64,000 nucleotides of DNA, from positions 4,014,001-4,078,000 of the forward strand of contig NZ_VAWE01000001.1 of NCBI RefSeq assembly GCF_005795905.1. Reading direction: 5' to 3'. Source of the stretch: Streptomyces marianii (GTDB taxonomy: Bacteria > Actinomycetota > Actinomycetes > Streptomycetales > Streptomycetaceae). Of this stretch, positions 16,022 to 24,951 are shown one piece after another. The position numbers and the translations under genes are program-made. The first letter of the stretch is position 1. Each line of letters begins with the position of its first letter. Below the pieces are notes generated by a model. That model did not search any database and had not been told where the DNA came from. It saw only the letters and a list, made by a program, of their open reading frames with translations.

Positions 16022-16050
16022 CGCAACCGGGGCACGGAGGCCGGTGTTGA
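16022..16050 (+). promoter_or_regulatory. Sigma-BldN-like promoter of the third rodlin
   Basis: CGCAAC (16022–16027) and TGTTGA (16045–16050) with a 17-bp spacer, each one base from the remembered BldN consensus CGTAAC / CGTTGA. It lies about 79 bp upstream of the start codon. Confidence 0.55.
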
Positions 16051-16128
16051 TCACTGCGTACATCACTCACCGGTGGAGTGCGCATCCCGACGCCCCGAAC
16101 ATCGCGAACCTCCCCGAAGGGAACCACC

Positions 16129-16536
16129 ATGAAGAAGCTGTGGGCAGCAGCAGCCGTGACCGCGTCCGTGGCCGGAGCCGCGCTGACCGCCGCCCCGCAG
16201 GCAATGGCCATCGGCGACGACGGCGGCACGACGTCGCTGAGCGGCAATGACGCCGCGCAGATCTACGGCAACTCGGCCACCTACGGCGCCCAGAGCCCGC
16301 AGCTCAGCGCCGTTCAGGGTTCGCTGAACAAGCTGTGCGTGGGTCTGCCCGCTAAGGCCAACGCCGGTTCGCTCGTCGGTCTGGTGCCGGTCGGCGTCCA
16401 GGACATCGGTGTCCTGGCCAACCCGCAGGCCCAGCAGTGCGCCGAGAACTCGACCCAGGCCAAGGGCGACGAGCCGCTGTCGCACGTCCTGGACGACGTC
16501 CCGGTGCTCTCCGGCAACGGCGTCAACAACCACTGA
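16129..16536 (+). CDS. rdl: Rodlin, third copy
   Basis: The protein is 135 aa, with a signal peptide ([20 protein letters not shown], ending QAMA) and a rodlin body: [40 protein letters not shown], then [20 protein letters not shown]. It is the most diverged of the three (LCVG for PCVG, IYGN for VFGN, DIGVLANPQ for DLNVLSSPQ). S. coelicolor has two rodlins, so a third gene is a species-level variation. AAGGGAACC precedes ATG at 16129. A strong hairpin follows at 16563–16615. Confidence 0.95.
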   Translation: MKKLWAAAAVTASVAGAALTAAPQAMAIGDDGGTTSLSGNDAAQIYGNSATYGAQSPQLSAVQGSLNKLCVGLPAKANAGSLVGLVPVGVQDIGVLANPQAQQCAENSTQAKGDEPLSHVLDDVPVLSGNGVNNH

Positions 16537-16562
16537 TCCCGTACACGCCACGGTTCAGGGCC

Positions 16563-16615
16563 CAGGGGCCCGGCTCGGCGGACCGCTTCACGCGGCTCGG
16601 CCGGCCGGGCCCCTG
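16563..16615. terminator. Long-loop hairpin after the third rodlin
   Basis: CAGGGGCCCGGC (16563–16574) is exactly complementary to 16604–16615. It lies between the convergent rodlin and methyltransferase genes and could end both transcripts. Confidence 0.7.
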
Positions 16616-16664
16616 TGCGTCGGGTCCGGACCGGCTCCCGGCTTCCGGCTCGACGCCCCGCCCG

Positions 16665-17825
16665 TCAGCCGCGCTTCACCGCGCGCAGGACCACGAACTT
16701 CGGGTTGCTCGCGACTGTCCCGCAGTTCCCGAAGATCCGGCGCAGTTTGACGTGGTAGCCGAGGTGCCGGTTGCCGATCACCCACAGCTCGCCGCCGGGG
16801 CGCAGGGCCCTGCGGGCGCCGGTGAACATGCGCCACGAGGTGCTGTCGGTCAGCGCTCGGTGGGTGTGGAAGGGCGGATTGTTCAGCACGAGGTCGACGG
16901 ACCCGCGCTCCGTCCCGGACAGCGCGTCGCCGACGGCGAAGGCGGCACGGGCGGACGGTCCGGTGTTCGCCCGGAAGGTGGCCTCCGCCGAGGCGACGGC
17001 CTGGAACGACTCGTCCGTGAACACCACCTCGGCCTCCGGGTTGGCGACCGCCACGGCCGTACCGACCACGCCGTTGCCGCAGCCCAGGTCCACGACGCGC
17101 AGCGGACCGCGGCGGTCGGGGAGGTGTTCGAGGAAGAAGCGGGTACCGACGTCCAGGCGGTCGGCGCAGAAGATCCCCGCGTGATTGGTCACCGGGCGTC
17201 CAGACATCACGCCGATGCCGGCCGGCAGCGTGTAGCTGCGAGGCCAGAGGTCTTCCGGGACGGCCGCGGGTCCGGTGCGGTCCGGTGCGGGGGCGCAGTG
17301 GATGAGCCTGGCCTTCTTGACCGCGAGTGACGTTCGGGTGGGGCCGATGATCCGCTCGAAGAGCTTCAGCGTCGAGGTGTGGATCTCCGTCACCATGCCG
17401 GTGCCGACCACGAGCGTGTCGGCGGTCAGCCGGGGCGCGAGCCGCTGGAGCTGGTCCTCGAGCAGCGCGAGGCTCTTGGGGACGCGGACCAGCAGGACGT
17501 CGATCCGGTCCGGCGGGGTGTCCTGGGTCGACAGCAGACGCACGCCGTCGGCCTCCTCGACGGAGCGGTTGCGGACGAGGTTGGCGCGGGTCGCCTGCTG
17601 GGTGAGCCAGGAGTCGGTGATCTGCACGGGCCGCTGTGCCGCGAGTGCCGTGACCAGCGCTCCCCAGCGGTCGCCCACCACGACCACGGTGCCGTCGAGC
17701 GTCTCGCCCTCCAGATGGCGCAGCAGGTACTCGTCCGAGGCGTCCCAGGCGCGGAGCGGGTCACGGGGGTCCTCGGGGAAGCGGGTGAGCCCGAGGTCGC
17801 CCCATGACGTGGTGAAGATGTTCAT
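16665..17825 (-). CDS. Class I SAM-dependent methyltransferase, RlmG/RsmC-like
   Basis: The protein is 386 aa. The N-terminal half is a degenerate methyltransferase-like domain. The C-terminal half is catalytic: SAM motif I VVDLGCGNGVVGTAVAVANP at about residues 243–262 and the N6/N2-purine catalytic motif NNPPF in VDLVLNNPPFHTHRALTD. This two-domain plan with N-P-P-F is that of the rRNA guanine-N2 methyltransferases RsmC (16S G1207) and RlmG (23S G1835). The length fits RlmG. The exact target cannot be read from the sequence. ATG at 17825 is 12 bp from the stop of the upstream DM13 gene, so the two form an operon. Confidence 0.85.
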   Translation of the reverse strand: MNIFTTSWGDLGLTRFPEDPRDPLRAWDASDEYLLRHLEGETLDGTVVVVGDRWGALVTALAAQRPVQITDSWLTQQATRANLVRNRSVEEADGVRLLSTQDTPPDRIDVLLVRVPKSLALLEDQLQRLAPRLTADTLVVGTGMVTEIHTSTLKLFERIIGPTRTSLAVKKARLIHCAPAPDRTGPAAVPEDLWPRSYTLPAGIGVMSGRPVTNHAGIFCADRLDVGTRFFLEHLPDRRGPLRVVDLGCGNGVVGTAVAVANPEAEVVFTDESFQAVASAEATFRANTGPSARAAFAVGDALSGTERGSVDLVLNNPPFHTHRALTDSTSWRMFTGARRALRPGGELWVIGNRHLGYHVKLRRIFGNCGTVASNPKFVVLRAVKRG

Positions 17826-17837
17826 CGTGCTCTCAGG

Positions 17838-18410
17838 CTACGCGGCCGCCTTGCCGAGCTCCGCGGCGCCGAAGGAGACGTCGAAGCGGTCGCACCAGAT
17901 GGTGACGCTGGTCAGGCGGTTGAGATCGGCGTCGGCGGGCAGCGCGTAGTTCTGGTCGCCCTTGTTGCCCTTCAGCTTGCCGAGGCTGACGTACTGCCCG
18001 TCGTCGAAGACGTGCCAGCCGTCCTTGCCCTCCTTCACCGGTGCGTCGGTGATCCAGACGCGCAGGTCGGGGCCGCTGCTGGTGTCCAGGCCCTCGATCC
18101 GGAGGGTGCGGGAGCCGTCGGCGAGTCGGACGATCTTCACACTGCCGGTCGTGTCGTGCTCATGGCTGATGAAGCGCCCCGTGGCCAGCACTTCCGGCGC
18201 GGACGCGGCCGGCGGCGTCGTGTCCGCGGACGCCCCCGGTGCGTCCGGCGAGGCCGCGTCGGCCGGGGCGGCCGCGGGCAGTTCCTCGCGCACGGTCTCG
18301 TCCACCCAGAGCTTCCAGGGCTGGAACCAGTACAGCCCGGCGACGGCCACCACCGCGACCACCACCAGCCCCACGATCACCACGGGTCTGCGTATCACCG
18401 AAGTCCTCAT
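17838..18410 (-). CDS. Membrane-anchored DM13 domain protein
   Basis: The protein is 190 aa: a single N-terminal membrane anchor (PVVIVGLVVVAVVAVAGLYW, about residues 9–28), an Ala/Pro linker to about 75, then a DM13 domain from ATGRFISHEHDTTGSVKIVR through DLRVWITDAPVKEG to SVTIWCDRFDVSFGAAEL. The conserved cysteine of DM13 is present in TIWCDRF. DM13 domains are thought to bind heme or act in electron transfer outside the cell. The ATG at 18410 is preferred over a TTG four codons upstream because a GGAG lies just before it, although spacing is short. Confidence 0.82.
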   Translation of the reverse strand: MRTSVIRRPVVIVGLVVVAVVAVAGLYWFQPWKLWVDETVREELPAAAPADAASPDAPGASADTTPPAASAPEVLATGRFISHEHDTTGSVKIVRLADGSRTLRIEGLDTSSGPDLRVWITDAPVKEGKDGWHVFDDGQYVSLGKLKGNKGDQNYALPADADLNRLTSVTIWCDRFDVSFGAAELGKAAA

Positions 18411-18468
18411 GGCTCCATTCAAGTCGTACGGGACGGCGAAAGGAACGTTCCCGGTGGTGACGGAAGTC

Positions 18469-18949
18469 TTACGCCCGCCGTCCGCTCCGGCGGTCGAGCT
18501 GGGTCACCACGCCGGCGTGGAAGCGGTCGACGGCCTGGTCGACGCTGCGGATGAACCCGGACTCCGCAGTGCCGCGGGTGTCGCCCATGCTCCTGAACAG
18601 CGAGCGCCCGAAGCCGGTGGTCTGCGCGTCGTCCAGGGGGAGGATGTCGCCCGGCTCCGGACGCAGGCGTTCCAGGGGCCGCGCGGGCCTCCCGCCGATC
18701 CGTCGGTCAGCGTCTCGACACGGAGGTCGGGGGGTGCCTCTCCCAGTTCTCGACGACCTCCACGGCGCGCCGGTCGCCCTGGCAGAGAGTCTCCTCGTCG
18801 ATGCCCCGTCGTACGGGCACCCAGGTGGGCCCCGTGTTCTGGAAGCCGTGGCAACCGGAGTTCTCGTGCTGGAGGTAGTGCGGCAGCTCCTGCAGGAGCC
18901 AGGCGTGGGCGGCGTCGCCCACGCCTTCGTGCCGGATCAGCATCTGCAC
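18469..18949 (-). pseudogene. Decayed gene of unknown family
   Basis: Two coding-like stretches on minus are out of frame with each other. The first (18707–18949, 80 aa) reads MQMLIRHEGVGDAAHAWLLQ, ELPHYLQHENSGCHGFQNTG and GPTWVPVRRGIDEETL, and ends in a TGA. The second, one frame over, runs from about 18670 to TAA at 18469–18471 (LERLRPEPGDILPLDDAQTT, then GFGRSLFRSMGDTRGTAESG). The first frame is also stopped at 18962–18964 just upstream. Composition is protein-like in both parts. One frameshift and one nonsense change would explain it. I do not recognise the protein. Between here and 19046 I see nothing else. Confidence 0.4.
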
Positions 18950-19045
18950 CTGGTGGGCGACTCAGGCCCAGGAGTGGTGCCACAGCGCGGCCTTGTTCCT
19001 GCGACACCCGTCGATCTTCACGTCGACGAGAGGGCCGGACAAAAG

Positions 19046-19121
19046 CGGAAGCACTCCGGCCGTTGCGGGTCCGGTCCCGACATCGCCGGGCGGTGACCGG
19101 GTACGGGCCGGAGTGCTTCCG
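19046..19121 (-). terminator. 16-bp inverted repeat downstream of cobN
   Basis: CGGAAGCACTCCGGCC (19046–19061) is exactly complementary to 19106–19121, beginning 15 bp after the cobN stop. The 44-nt loop is long for a terminator, but the arms are perfect. Confidence 0.6.
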
Positions 19122-19135
19122 GGGTGGGGCCCTGG

Positions 19136-22100
19136 TCAGCCGTCGCCCTCCAGGTCGCCCTCCGTCTCGAGGAAGACCTGGCGCAGCGCGTCGACGACCG
19201 CCGGGTCGGGCTTCTCCCACATGCCGCGGGACTCCGCTTCCAGCAGGCGTTCCGCGATGCCGTGGAGGGCCCAGGGGTTGGCCTGCTGGAGGAACTCGCG
19301 GTTCTCCGGGTCCAGGACGTACGCCTGGGCGAGCTTGTCGTACATCCAGTCGGCGATCACGCCGGTCGTGGCGTCGTAGCCGAACAGGTAGTCCACGGTG
19401 GCGGCGAGTTCGAAGGCGCCCTTGTAGCCGTGGCGGCGCATCGCCTCGATCCACCTGGGGTTGACGACGCGGGCCCGGAAGACGCGGGAGGTCTCCTCGA
19501 CGAGGGTGCGGGTGCGGACCGTCTCCGGGCGGGTGGAGTCGCCGATGTACGCCTCGGGCGCGGTGCCGCGCAGGGCGCGCACGGTGGCGACCATGCCGCC
19601 GTGGTACTGGAAGTAGTCGTCGGAGTCGGCGATGTCGTGCTCACGGGTGTCGGTGTTCTTCGCCGCGACCGCGATCCGCCTGTACGCCGTCTCCATCTCC
19701 TCGCGCGCCGCCCGGCCTTCGAGGCCGCGGCCGTACGCGTAGCCGCCCCACACCGTGTAGACCTCGGCGAGGTCGGCGTCGGTGCGCCAGTCGCGGGAGT
19801 CGATCAGCTGGAGCAGTCCGGCGCCGTACGTACCCGGGCGGGAGCCGAAGATGCGGGTGGTGGCGCGCCGTTCGTCGCCGTGCTCCGCGAGGTCGGCCTG
19901 GGCGTGGGCGCGTACGAAGTTCTCGTCGACGGGCTCGTCGAGCGAGGCGGCGAGCCGGACCGCGTCGTCGAGGAGGCCGATGACGTGCGGGAACGCATCG
20001 CGGAAGAAGCCCGAGATACGCAGCGTCACATCGACGCGGGGGCGGCCGAGCTCGGCGAGCGGCACCGGTTCGAGGCCGTTGACGCGGCGGGAGGCGTCGT
20101 CCCAGACGGGGCGGACGCCGAGCAGCGCCAGTGCCTCGGCCACGTCGTCGCCGGCGGTGCGCATCGCGCTCGTGCCCCACAGGGACAGTCCGACGGACGT
20201 CGGCCAGGAGCCGTTGTCCGTGCGGTAGCGCTCCAGGAGGGATTCGGCGAGGGCCTGGCCGGTCTCCCAGGCGAGGCGGGAGGGCACGGCCTTGGGGTCG
20301 ACGGAGTAGAAGTTCCGGCCCGTCGGAAGGACGTTGACCAGGCCGCGCAGCGGCGAGCCGGACGGTCCGGCCGGGACGAAGCCGCCGTTCAGCGCGTGGA
20401 CGGTGTGGTCGAGTTCGTCGGTGGTGGCGGCGAGGCGCGGCACGACCTCCCGGGCGGCGAAGTCGAGGATGTCGGCGACCGCCTCGCCCTGGCCCTCGGC
20501 CACGGCGGCGACGGCGGCCGGGTCCCAGCCGGCGTCCTCCATGGCCTCGACCAGGGCGCGGGCCCGGGACTCGGCCTCGTCGGCGGTGGTCCGGGTCGCG
20601 GCGGACTCGTCGAGTCCGAGCGCCTCGCGCAGCCCGGGCAGGGCGGTCGTGCCGCCCCAGATCTGCCGGGCACGCAGGATCGACAGGACGAGGTTGACCC
20701 GCTCCGGGCCGGTGGGCGCGCCGCCGAGGACGTGCAGTCCGTCGCGGATCTGGGCGTCCTTGACCTCGCAGAGCCAGCCGTCGACGTGCAGCAGGAAGTC
20801 GTCGAAGCCGTCGTCGTCGGGGCGGTCCTCCATACCGAGGTCGTGGTCGAGCTTCGCCGCCTGGATGAGGGTCCAGATCTGGGCGCGGATCGCGGGAAGC
20901 TTCGCCGGGTCCATGGAGGAGATCTGGGCGTACTCGTCGAGCAGTTGCTCCAGGCGCGCGATGTCGCCGTAGGAGTCGGCACGGGCCATCGGCGGGACGA
21001 GGTGGTCGATGAGGGTGGCGTGGACGCGGCGCTTGGCCTGGGTGCCCTCTCCCGGGTCGTTGACCAGGAACGGGTAGACCAGCGGCAGATCGCCGAGCGC
21101 GGCGTCGGGCGCGCAGGCGGCGGACAGCCCGGCGTTCTTGCCGGGCAGCCACTCCAGGTTGCCGTGCTTGCCCAGGTGGATCATCGCGTCGGCGCCGAAA
21201 CCCCCTCCCCCGGAGCCTTCGGCCTGGGGAGTACCCCCGGCCGACTGCGGGGACGCGATCCAGCGGTAGGCGGCGAGGTAGTGGTGCGAGGGCGGCAGAT
21301 CGGGGTCGTGGTAGATCGCGATCGGGTTCTCGCCGAATCCGCGTGGCGGCTGGATGACGACCAGCAGGTTGCCGCGGCGCAGGGCGGCCAGGACGATGTC
21401 GCCCTCCGGGTTGCGGGAGCGGTCCACGAACATCTCGCCGGGCGCCGGGCCCCAGTGCTCCTCGACCGCCTCGCGCAGTTCGGAGGGCAGGGTCGCGTAC
21501 CAGCGCCGGTAGTCGGCGGCCGGGATGCGGACCGGGTTCCGGGCGAGCTGCTCCTCGGTGAGCCAGTCCTGGTCGTGGCCGCCGGCCTCGATGAGCGCGC
21601 GGATCAGCTCGTCGCCGTCGCCGGACGCCAGGCCGGGGATCTCCTCGGTGCCGAAGTCGTAGCCCTCGTCGAGGAGCCGGCGCAGCAGGGCGACGGCGGA
21701 GGCGGGGGTGTCGAGGCCGACGGCGTTACCGATGCGGGAGTGCTTCGTCGGGTACGCGGAGAGGACGAGCGCGAGGCGCTTCTCGGCGTTCGGGATGTGC
21801 CGCAGCCGGGCGTGGCGCACGGCGATGCCGGCGACGCGGGCGGCGCGCTCGGGGTCGGCGACGTACGCGGGGAGGCCGTCCTCGTCGATCTCCTTGAACG
21901 AGAACGGCACGGTGATGAGGCGGCCGTCGAACTCGGGGACGGCGACCTGGCTGGCGGCGTCCAGCGGGGACAGCCCCTCGTCGTTCTCCTCCCAGGCGAC
22001 GCGCGGCCCGGTCAGGCACAGGGCCTGCAGCACGGGCACGTCGAGCGAGGCGAGCGCGCCCGCGTCCCACGCCTCGTCGTCCCCTCCGGCCTGGGCCTCG

Positions 22101-22777
22101 GCGGGCCGGGTACCGCCGGCGGCGAGGACGGTGGTGACGACGGCGTCGGCGTCGCGGAGCCGTTCCAGCAGCTCCGGCTCGGGGGCGCGCAGTGAGGCGA
22201 CGTACAGCGGCAGGGCCCGGCCGCCCGCGTCCTCGACGGCGTCGCACAGCGCGCCGACGAAGGCGGTGTTGCCGCTCATGTGGTGGGCCCGGTAGTAGAG
22301 CACGGCGACGAGCGGGCCGCTGTCGCGACGCGGGGTGCGCTCCAGCTCGCCCCACGTGGGGGCGGGGGCGGGCGGCGCGAAGCCGTGGCCGGTGAGCAGG
22401 ACGGTGTCCGAGAGGAACCGGGCGAGCTGCTCCAGGTTGTCCGGGCCGCCGTGGGCGAGGTAGGCGTGGGCCTCCGCCGCGATGCCGATGGGAACGGTGG
22501 ACGTCTCCATCAGCTGGGCGTCCGGGGCCTGTTCGCCGGTGAGGACGACCACCGGCCGGCCCTGGGCCAGCAGCGCGTCGAGGCCCTCCTGCCAGGCGCG
22601 GACGCCGCCGAGGAGGCGCACGACGACCAGATCGGTGCCGTCGACGAGCTCGGGCAGCCGGTCGAGGGGGAGGCGGGAAGGGTTCGCGAAGCGGTACCGG
22701 ACCGGGCCCTCGGCGGCGCGGGCGCTGAGCAGGTCGGTGTCGGAGGTCGACAGCAGCAGGATCGTCGCGTGCGTCAT
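19136..22777 (-). CDS. cobN: Cobaltochelatase subunit CobN
   Basis: The protein is 1213 aa, the usual length of the large subunit of aerobic cobaltochelatase. It inserts Co2+ into hydrogenobyrinic acid a,c-diamide with ATP hydrolysis by the CobS/CobT-type subunits, which are not in this window. Family blocks include GLPAYVADPERAARVAGIAV, LVLSAYPTKHSRIGNAVGLD, a metal-ligand-like MIHLGKHGNLEWLPGKNAGL, and a C-terminal VDYLFGYDATTGVIADWMYD. It starts ATG at 22777 behind GAGGAAGG and is preceded by a cobalamin riboswitch, so it should be repressed by B12. An E/G/S/A-rich insert near residue 520 (PQSAGGTPQAEGSGGGGFGA) is absent from many homologs. Confidence 0.95.
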   Translation of the reverse strand: MTHATILLLSTSDTDLLSARAAEGPVRYRFANPSRLPLDRLPELVDGTDLVVVRLLGGVRAWQEGLDALLAQGRPVVVLTGEQAPDAQLMETSTVPIGIAAEAHAYLAHGGPDNLEQLARFLSDTVLLTGHGFAPPAPAPTWGELERTPRRDSGPLVAVLYYRAHHMSGNTAFVGALCDAVEDAGGRALPLYVASLRAPEPELLERLRDADAVVTTVLAAGGTRPAEAQAGGDDEAWDAGALASLDVPVLQALCLTGPRVAWEENDEGLSPLDAASQVAVPEFDGRLITVPFSFKEIDEDGLPAYVADPERAARVAGIAVRHARLRHIPNAEKRLALVLSAYPTKHSRIGNAVGLDTPASAVALLRRLLDEGYDFGTEEIPGLASGDGDELIRALIEAGGHDQDWLTEEQLARNPVRIPAADYRRWYATLPSELREAVEEHWGPAPGEMFVDRSRNPEGDIVLAALRRGNLLVVIQPPRGFGENPIAIYHDPDLPPSHHYLAAYRWIASPQSAGGTPQAEGSGGGGFGADAMIHLGKHGNLEWLPGKNAGLSAACAPDAALGDLPLVYPFLVNDPGEGTQAKRRVHATLIDHLVPPMARADSYGDIARLEQLLDEYAQISSMDPAKLPAIRAQIWTLIQAAKLDHDLGMEDRPDDDGFDDFLLHVDGWLCEVKDAQIRDGLHVLGGAPTGPERVNLVLSILRARQIWGGTTALPGLREALGLDESAATRTTADEAESRARALVEAMEDAGWDPAAVAAVAEGQGEAVADILDFAAREVVPRLAATTDELDHTVHALNGGFVPAGPSGSPLRGLVNVLPTGRNFYSVDPKAVPSRLAWETGQALAESLLERYRTDNGSWPTSVGLSLWGTSAMRTAGDDVAEALALLGVRPVWDDASRRVNGLEPVPLAELGRPRVDVTLRISGFFRDAFPHVIGLLDDAVRLAASLDEPVDENFVRAHAQADLAEHGDERRATTRIFGSRPGTYGAGLLQLIDSRDWRTDADLAEVYTVWGGYAYGRGLEGRAAREEMETAYRRIAVAAKNTDTREHDIADSDDYFQYHGGMVATVRALRGTAPEAYIGDSTRPETVRTRTLVEETSRVFRARVVNPRWIEAMRRHGYKGAFELAATVDYLFGYDATTGVIADWMYDKLAQAYVLDPENREFLQQANPWALHGIAERLLEAESRGMWEKPDPAVVDALRQVFLETEGDLEGDG

Positions 22778-22824
22778 CGCGTGCGCAGGCCTTCCTCGGG
22801 GTTTCCGCGCCCCGGGTGGTCGTG

Positions 22825-22945
22825 GTCGGCGGGAGTTCCTGACTCACCGGACCCCGTCGCCGGGACCCGGTTCACAGTGGCGGGACCGCGCCGGATTCCC
22901 ACCGGGCTTCCTCCCTGGAGCCCTGGGACCCCGTGCCTTTCTGCA
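22825..22945 (-). promoter_or_regulatory. Cobalamin riboswitch upstream of cobN
   Basis: Read on minus, the leader has the cobalamin aptamer signature: GGAAGCCCGGTGGGAATCC, then GGCGCGGTCCCGCCACTGTG (22872–22914), and the conserved AGTCAGGAACTC block (22833–22845). A G/C hairpin (GGGGCGCGGAAACCCC, about 22795–22812) and the GAGGAAGG ribosome binding site follow, so control is probably at translation initiation or by a terminator. A -10-like TACTAT lies at 22945–22950. B12 binding should reduce cobN expression. Confidence 0.9.
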
Positions 22946-22996
22946 TAGTAGAGGCTGCGGCCCGCCGGCAGGGCGGCCACCTGGAAGGACGTGGGT

Positions 22997-24313
22997 ATGC
23001 TCGCCGCCATGCCGCCCACACCGACAACACCCCCGGACCGGGGCGAACCCCGCATACGGGACCGGGGTGACGCCTGCCCGGGCGCGCTGCGGCTGCATGC
23101 GGCGGACGACGGGTGGCTGGCCCGACTCCGCCTCCCCGCCGGGTTGTTGACGGAACATCAGGTCCGTGTGCTGGCCACCGCGGCCGATCGGCTGGGGGAC
23201 GGGGCGCTGAGCGTCACCTCCCGGGGGAACGCCGAGCTGCGCGGCCTGGCGGACGGCTGCGGGGCGGAGCTGGCGGAACTCCTGCGTGACGCCGGGCTGC
23301 TGCCCGCCGAGACCCATGAGCGGGTGCGCAACGTCGTGGCCTCGCCGCTGGCCGGACTGGACGGACTCGGCCGTGCCGACGTGCAGTTGTGGGCCCGGGA
23401 GCTGGACGCGCTGCTGTGCGCCGCCGACTGGGCGACGGAGCTCTCGGGCCGGTTCCTGTTCGCCCTGGACGACGGCCGGGGTGACGTCGCCGGACTCGGG
23501 GCGGATGTGACGTTGCTCGCAGAGGCGGACCGGCGGGCGGTGCTGCGGGTCGGGAGCCACGCCTTCCGTGTATGTGCCAGCCACGCCGCACGCGCGGCGC
23601 TCGCCGCGGCGGAGGCGTTCCTGACCGCCGCCGCCGAGGCGGGCACGGGAGCGTGGCGCGTGCGGGAGCTGCCGGAGGGGCAGGACATCGGCGTGGACGT
23701 GTGGCTGGAGCGGGCGGGAGTGGCGGCGCAACCGCTCCCCCTCCTCACCGGAACGGAACCCTCCGCCCCGGGCCTGCCTGCGGATCGGCCCGAGGGGCCC
23801 GGCACCGGACCGCTGCCCGGTGTCGTGGAGGGACCGGACGGCTGGACCGTGTCCGTCGCCGCCCCGCTCGGGCGGCTCACCGTCACGCAGCTGCGGGAAC
23901 TGCTGCCGGCCCCCGCCGACGAGGTGCGGCTGACCCCGTGGCGCGGGGCCGTCCTGCCCGGGTTCGCGGACCGCGGCACGGCACTGGCCCGCCTCGAAGC
24001 ACTGGGGCGGGGCGGCTTCATCACCGGCACCGACTCGCCCTGGTACGGGGTCGGCGCGTGCACCGGCCGGCCCGGGTGCGCCAAGTCCCTGGCCGACGTG
24101 CGGGCCGACGCGACTCCCGGCCTGGGCGGACTGCCCGTGTACTGGTCGGGCTGCGAGCGGCGCTGCGGCCGTCCGCAGGGGGAGTACGTGGACGTCGTGG
24201 CCACCGGGGACGGCGCGTACCGGGTGACGGCTCACGGCACTCCCGTACCCGTACCGTCCCGCGCCGAGCTCGCAGGCACCATCGCCACAGCCCGAACCCG
24301 TACGACGAAATGA
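22997..24313 (+). CDS. cobG: Precorrin-3B synthase CobG (nitrite/sulfite reductase family)
   Basis: The protein is 438 aa. Two ferredoxin-like half-repeats ([20 protein letters not shown] with [14 protein letters not shown]; later [20 protein letters not shown]) are typical of the sulfite/nitrite reductase fold. The Fe4S4 cysteines are visible near the C-terminus: [14 protein letters not shown] and [14 protein letters not shown]. CobG uses O2 to oxidise precorrin-3A to precorrin-3B, the step that marks the aerobic pathway. ATG at 22997 is 7 bp from AAGGA; GTG at 22991 is too close to it. It opens the cobG-cobH-cobIJ operon, divergent from cobN, with a leader too short to hold its own riboswitch. 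Confidence 0.9.
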   Translation: MLAAMPPTPTTPPDRGEPRIRDRGDACPGALRLHAADDGWLARLRLPAGLLTEHQVRVLATAADRLGDGALSVTSRGNAELRGLADGCGAELAELLRDAGLLPAETHERVRNVVASPLAGLDGLGRADVQLWARELDALLCAADWATELSGRFLFALDDGRGDVAGLGADVTLLAEADRRAVLRVGSHAFRVCASHAARAALAAAEAFLTAAAEAGTGAWRVRELPEGQDIGVDVWLERAGVAAQPLPLLTGTEPSAPGLPADRPEGPGTGPLPGVVEGPDGWTVSVAAPLGRLTVTQLRELLPAPADEVRLTPWRGAVLPGFADRGTALARLEALGRGGFITGTDSPWYGVGACTGRPGCAKSLADVRADATPGLGGLPVYWSGCERRCGRPQGEYVDVVATGDGAYRVTAHGTPVPVPSRAELAGTIATARTRTTK

Positions 24314-24951
24314 GCGACAAGACCGTGTTCGACTACGAGAAGGACGGCGCGGAGATCTACCGCCGGTCCTTTGCCACGATCCGCGCAGAGGCGGCGCTCG
24401 ACGCGCTCCCGGCCGACGTCGGCCAGGTCGCGGTGCGGATGATCCACGCCTGCGGCATGGTCGACCTCGTCCGCGACCTCGCTTACTCGCCCGGGGTGGT
24501 GGCCCGGGCGCGCGAGGCGCTGCGCTCCGGGGCGCCGATCCTGTGCGACGCGCAGATGGTCGCGAGCGGCGTCACCCGCAAGCGGCTGCCCGCGGGCAAC
24601 GAGGTGATCTGCACGCTCTCCGAGCCGTCCGTACCGGAACTGGCCGCACGGCTCGGCACGACCCGCAGCGCCGCCGCGCTCGAACTGTGGCGGGACCGCC
24701 TCGAAGGTTCCGTGGTCGCCGTCGGGAACGCCCCCACCGCGCTCTTCCGGCTGCTGGAGATGATCGACGAGGGGGCGCCCCGCCCCGCCGCCGTCATCGG
24801 TGTGCCGGTGGGCTTCATAGGCGCGGCCGAGTCCAAGGACGCCCTCGCCGCACACGGGGGCGGTCCGGAGTACCTGGTGGTGCGCGGCCGGCGCGGCGGC
24901 AGCGCCATGGCCGCCGCAGCGATCAACGCGATGGCGAGTGAGGCGGAGTGA
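24310..24951 (+). CDS. cobH: Precorrin-8X methylmutase
   Basis: The protein is 213 aa, normal for CobH. It moves the C11 methyl group to C12, giving hydrogenobyrinic acid. Signature parts are [20 protein letters not shown] with the catalytic His, [40 protein letters not shown] and [18 protein letters not shown]. The ATG overlaps the cobG stop (ATGA), and its own end overlaps the cobIJ start, so translation is coupled along the operon. Confidence 0.96.
   Translation: MSDKTVFDYEKDGAEIYRRSFATIRAEAALDALPADVGQVAVRMIHACGMVDLVRDLAYSPGVVARAREALRSGAPILCDAQMVASGVTRKRLPAGNEVICTLSEPSVPELAARLGTTRSAAALELWRDRLEGSVVAVGNAPTALFRLLEMIDEGAPRPAAVIGVPVGFIGAAESKDALAAHGGGPEYLVVRGRRGGSAMAAAAINAMASEAE

Noticed and set aside
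19124..22195. A 1023-aa open frame on plus, opposite cobN
   Set aside because: It is the mirror of the cobN codon bias in high-GC DNA. The product is Gly/Arg/Asp-rich with no family pattern, and cobN itself is certain.
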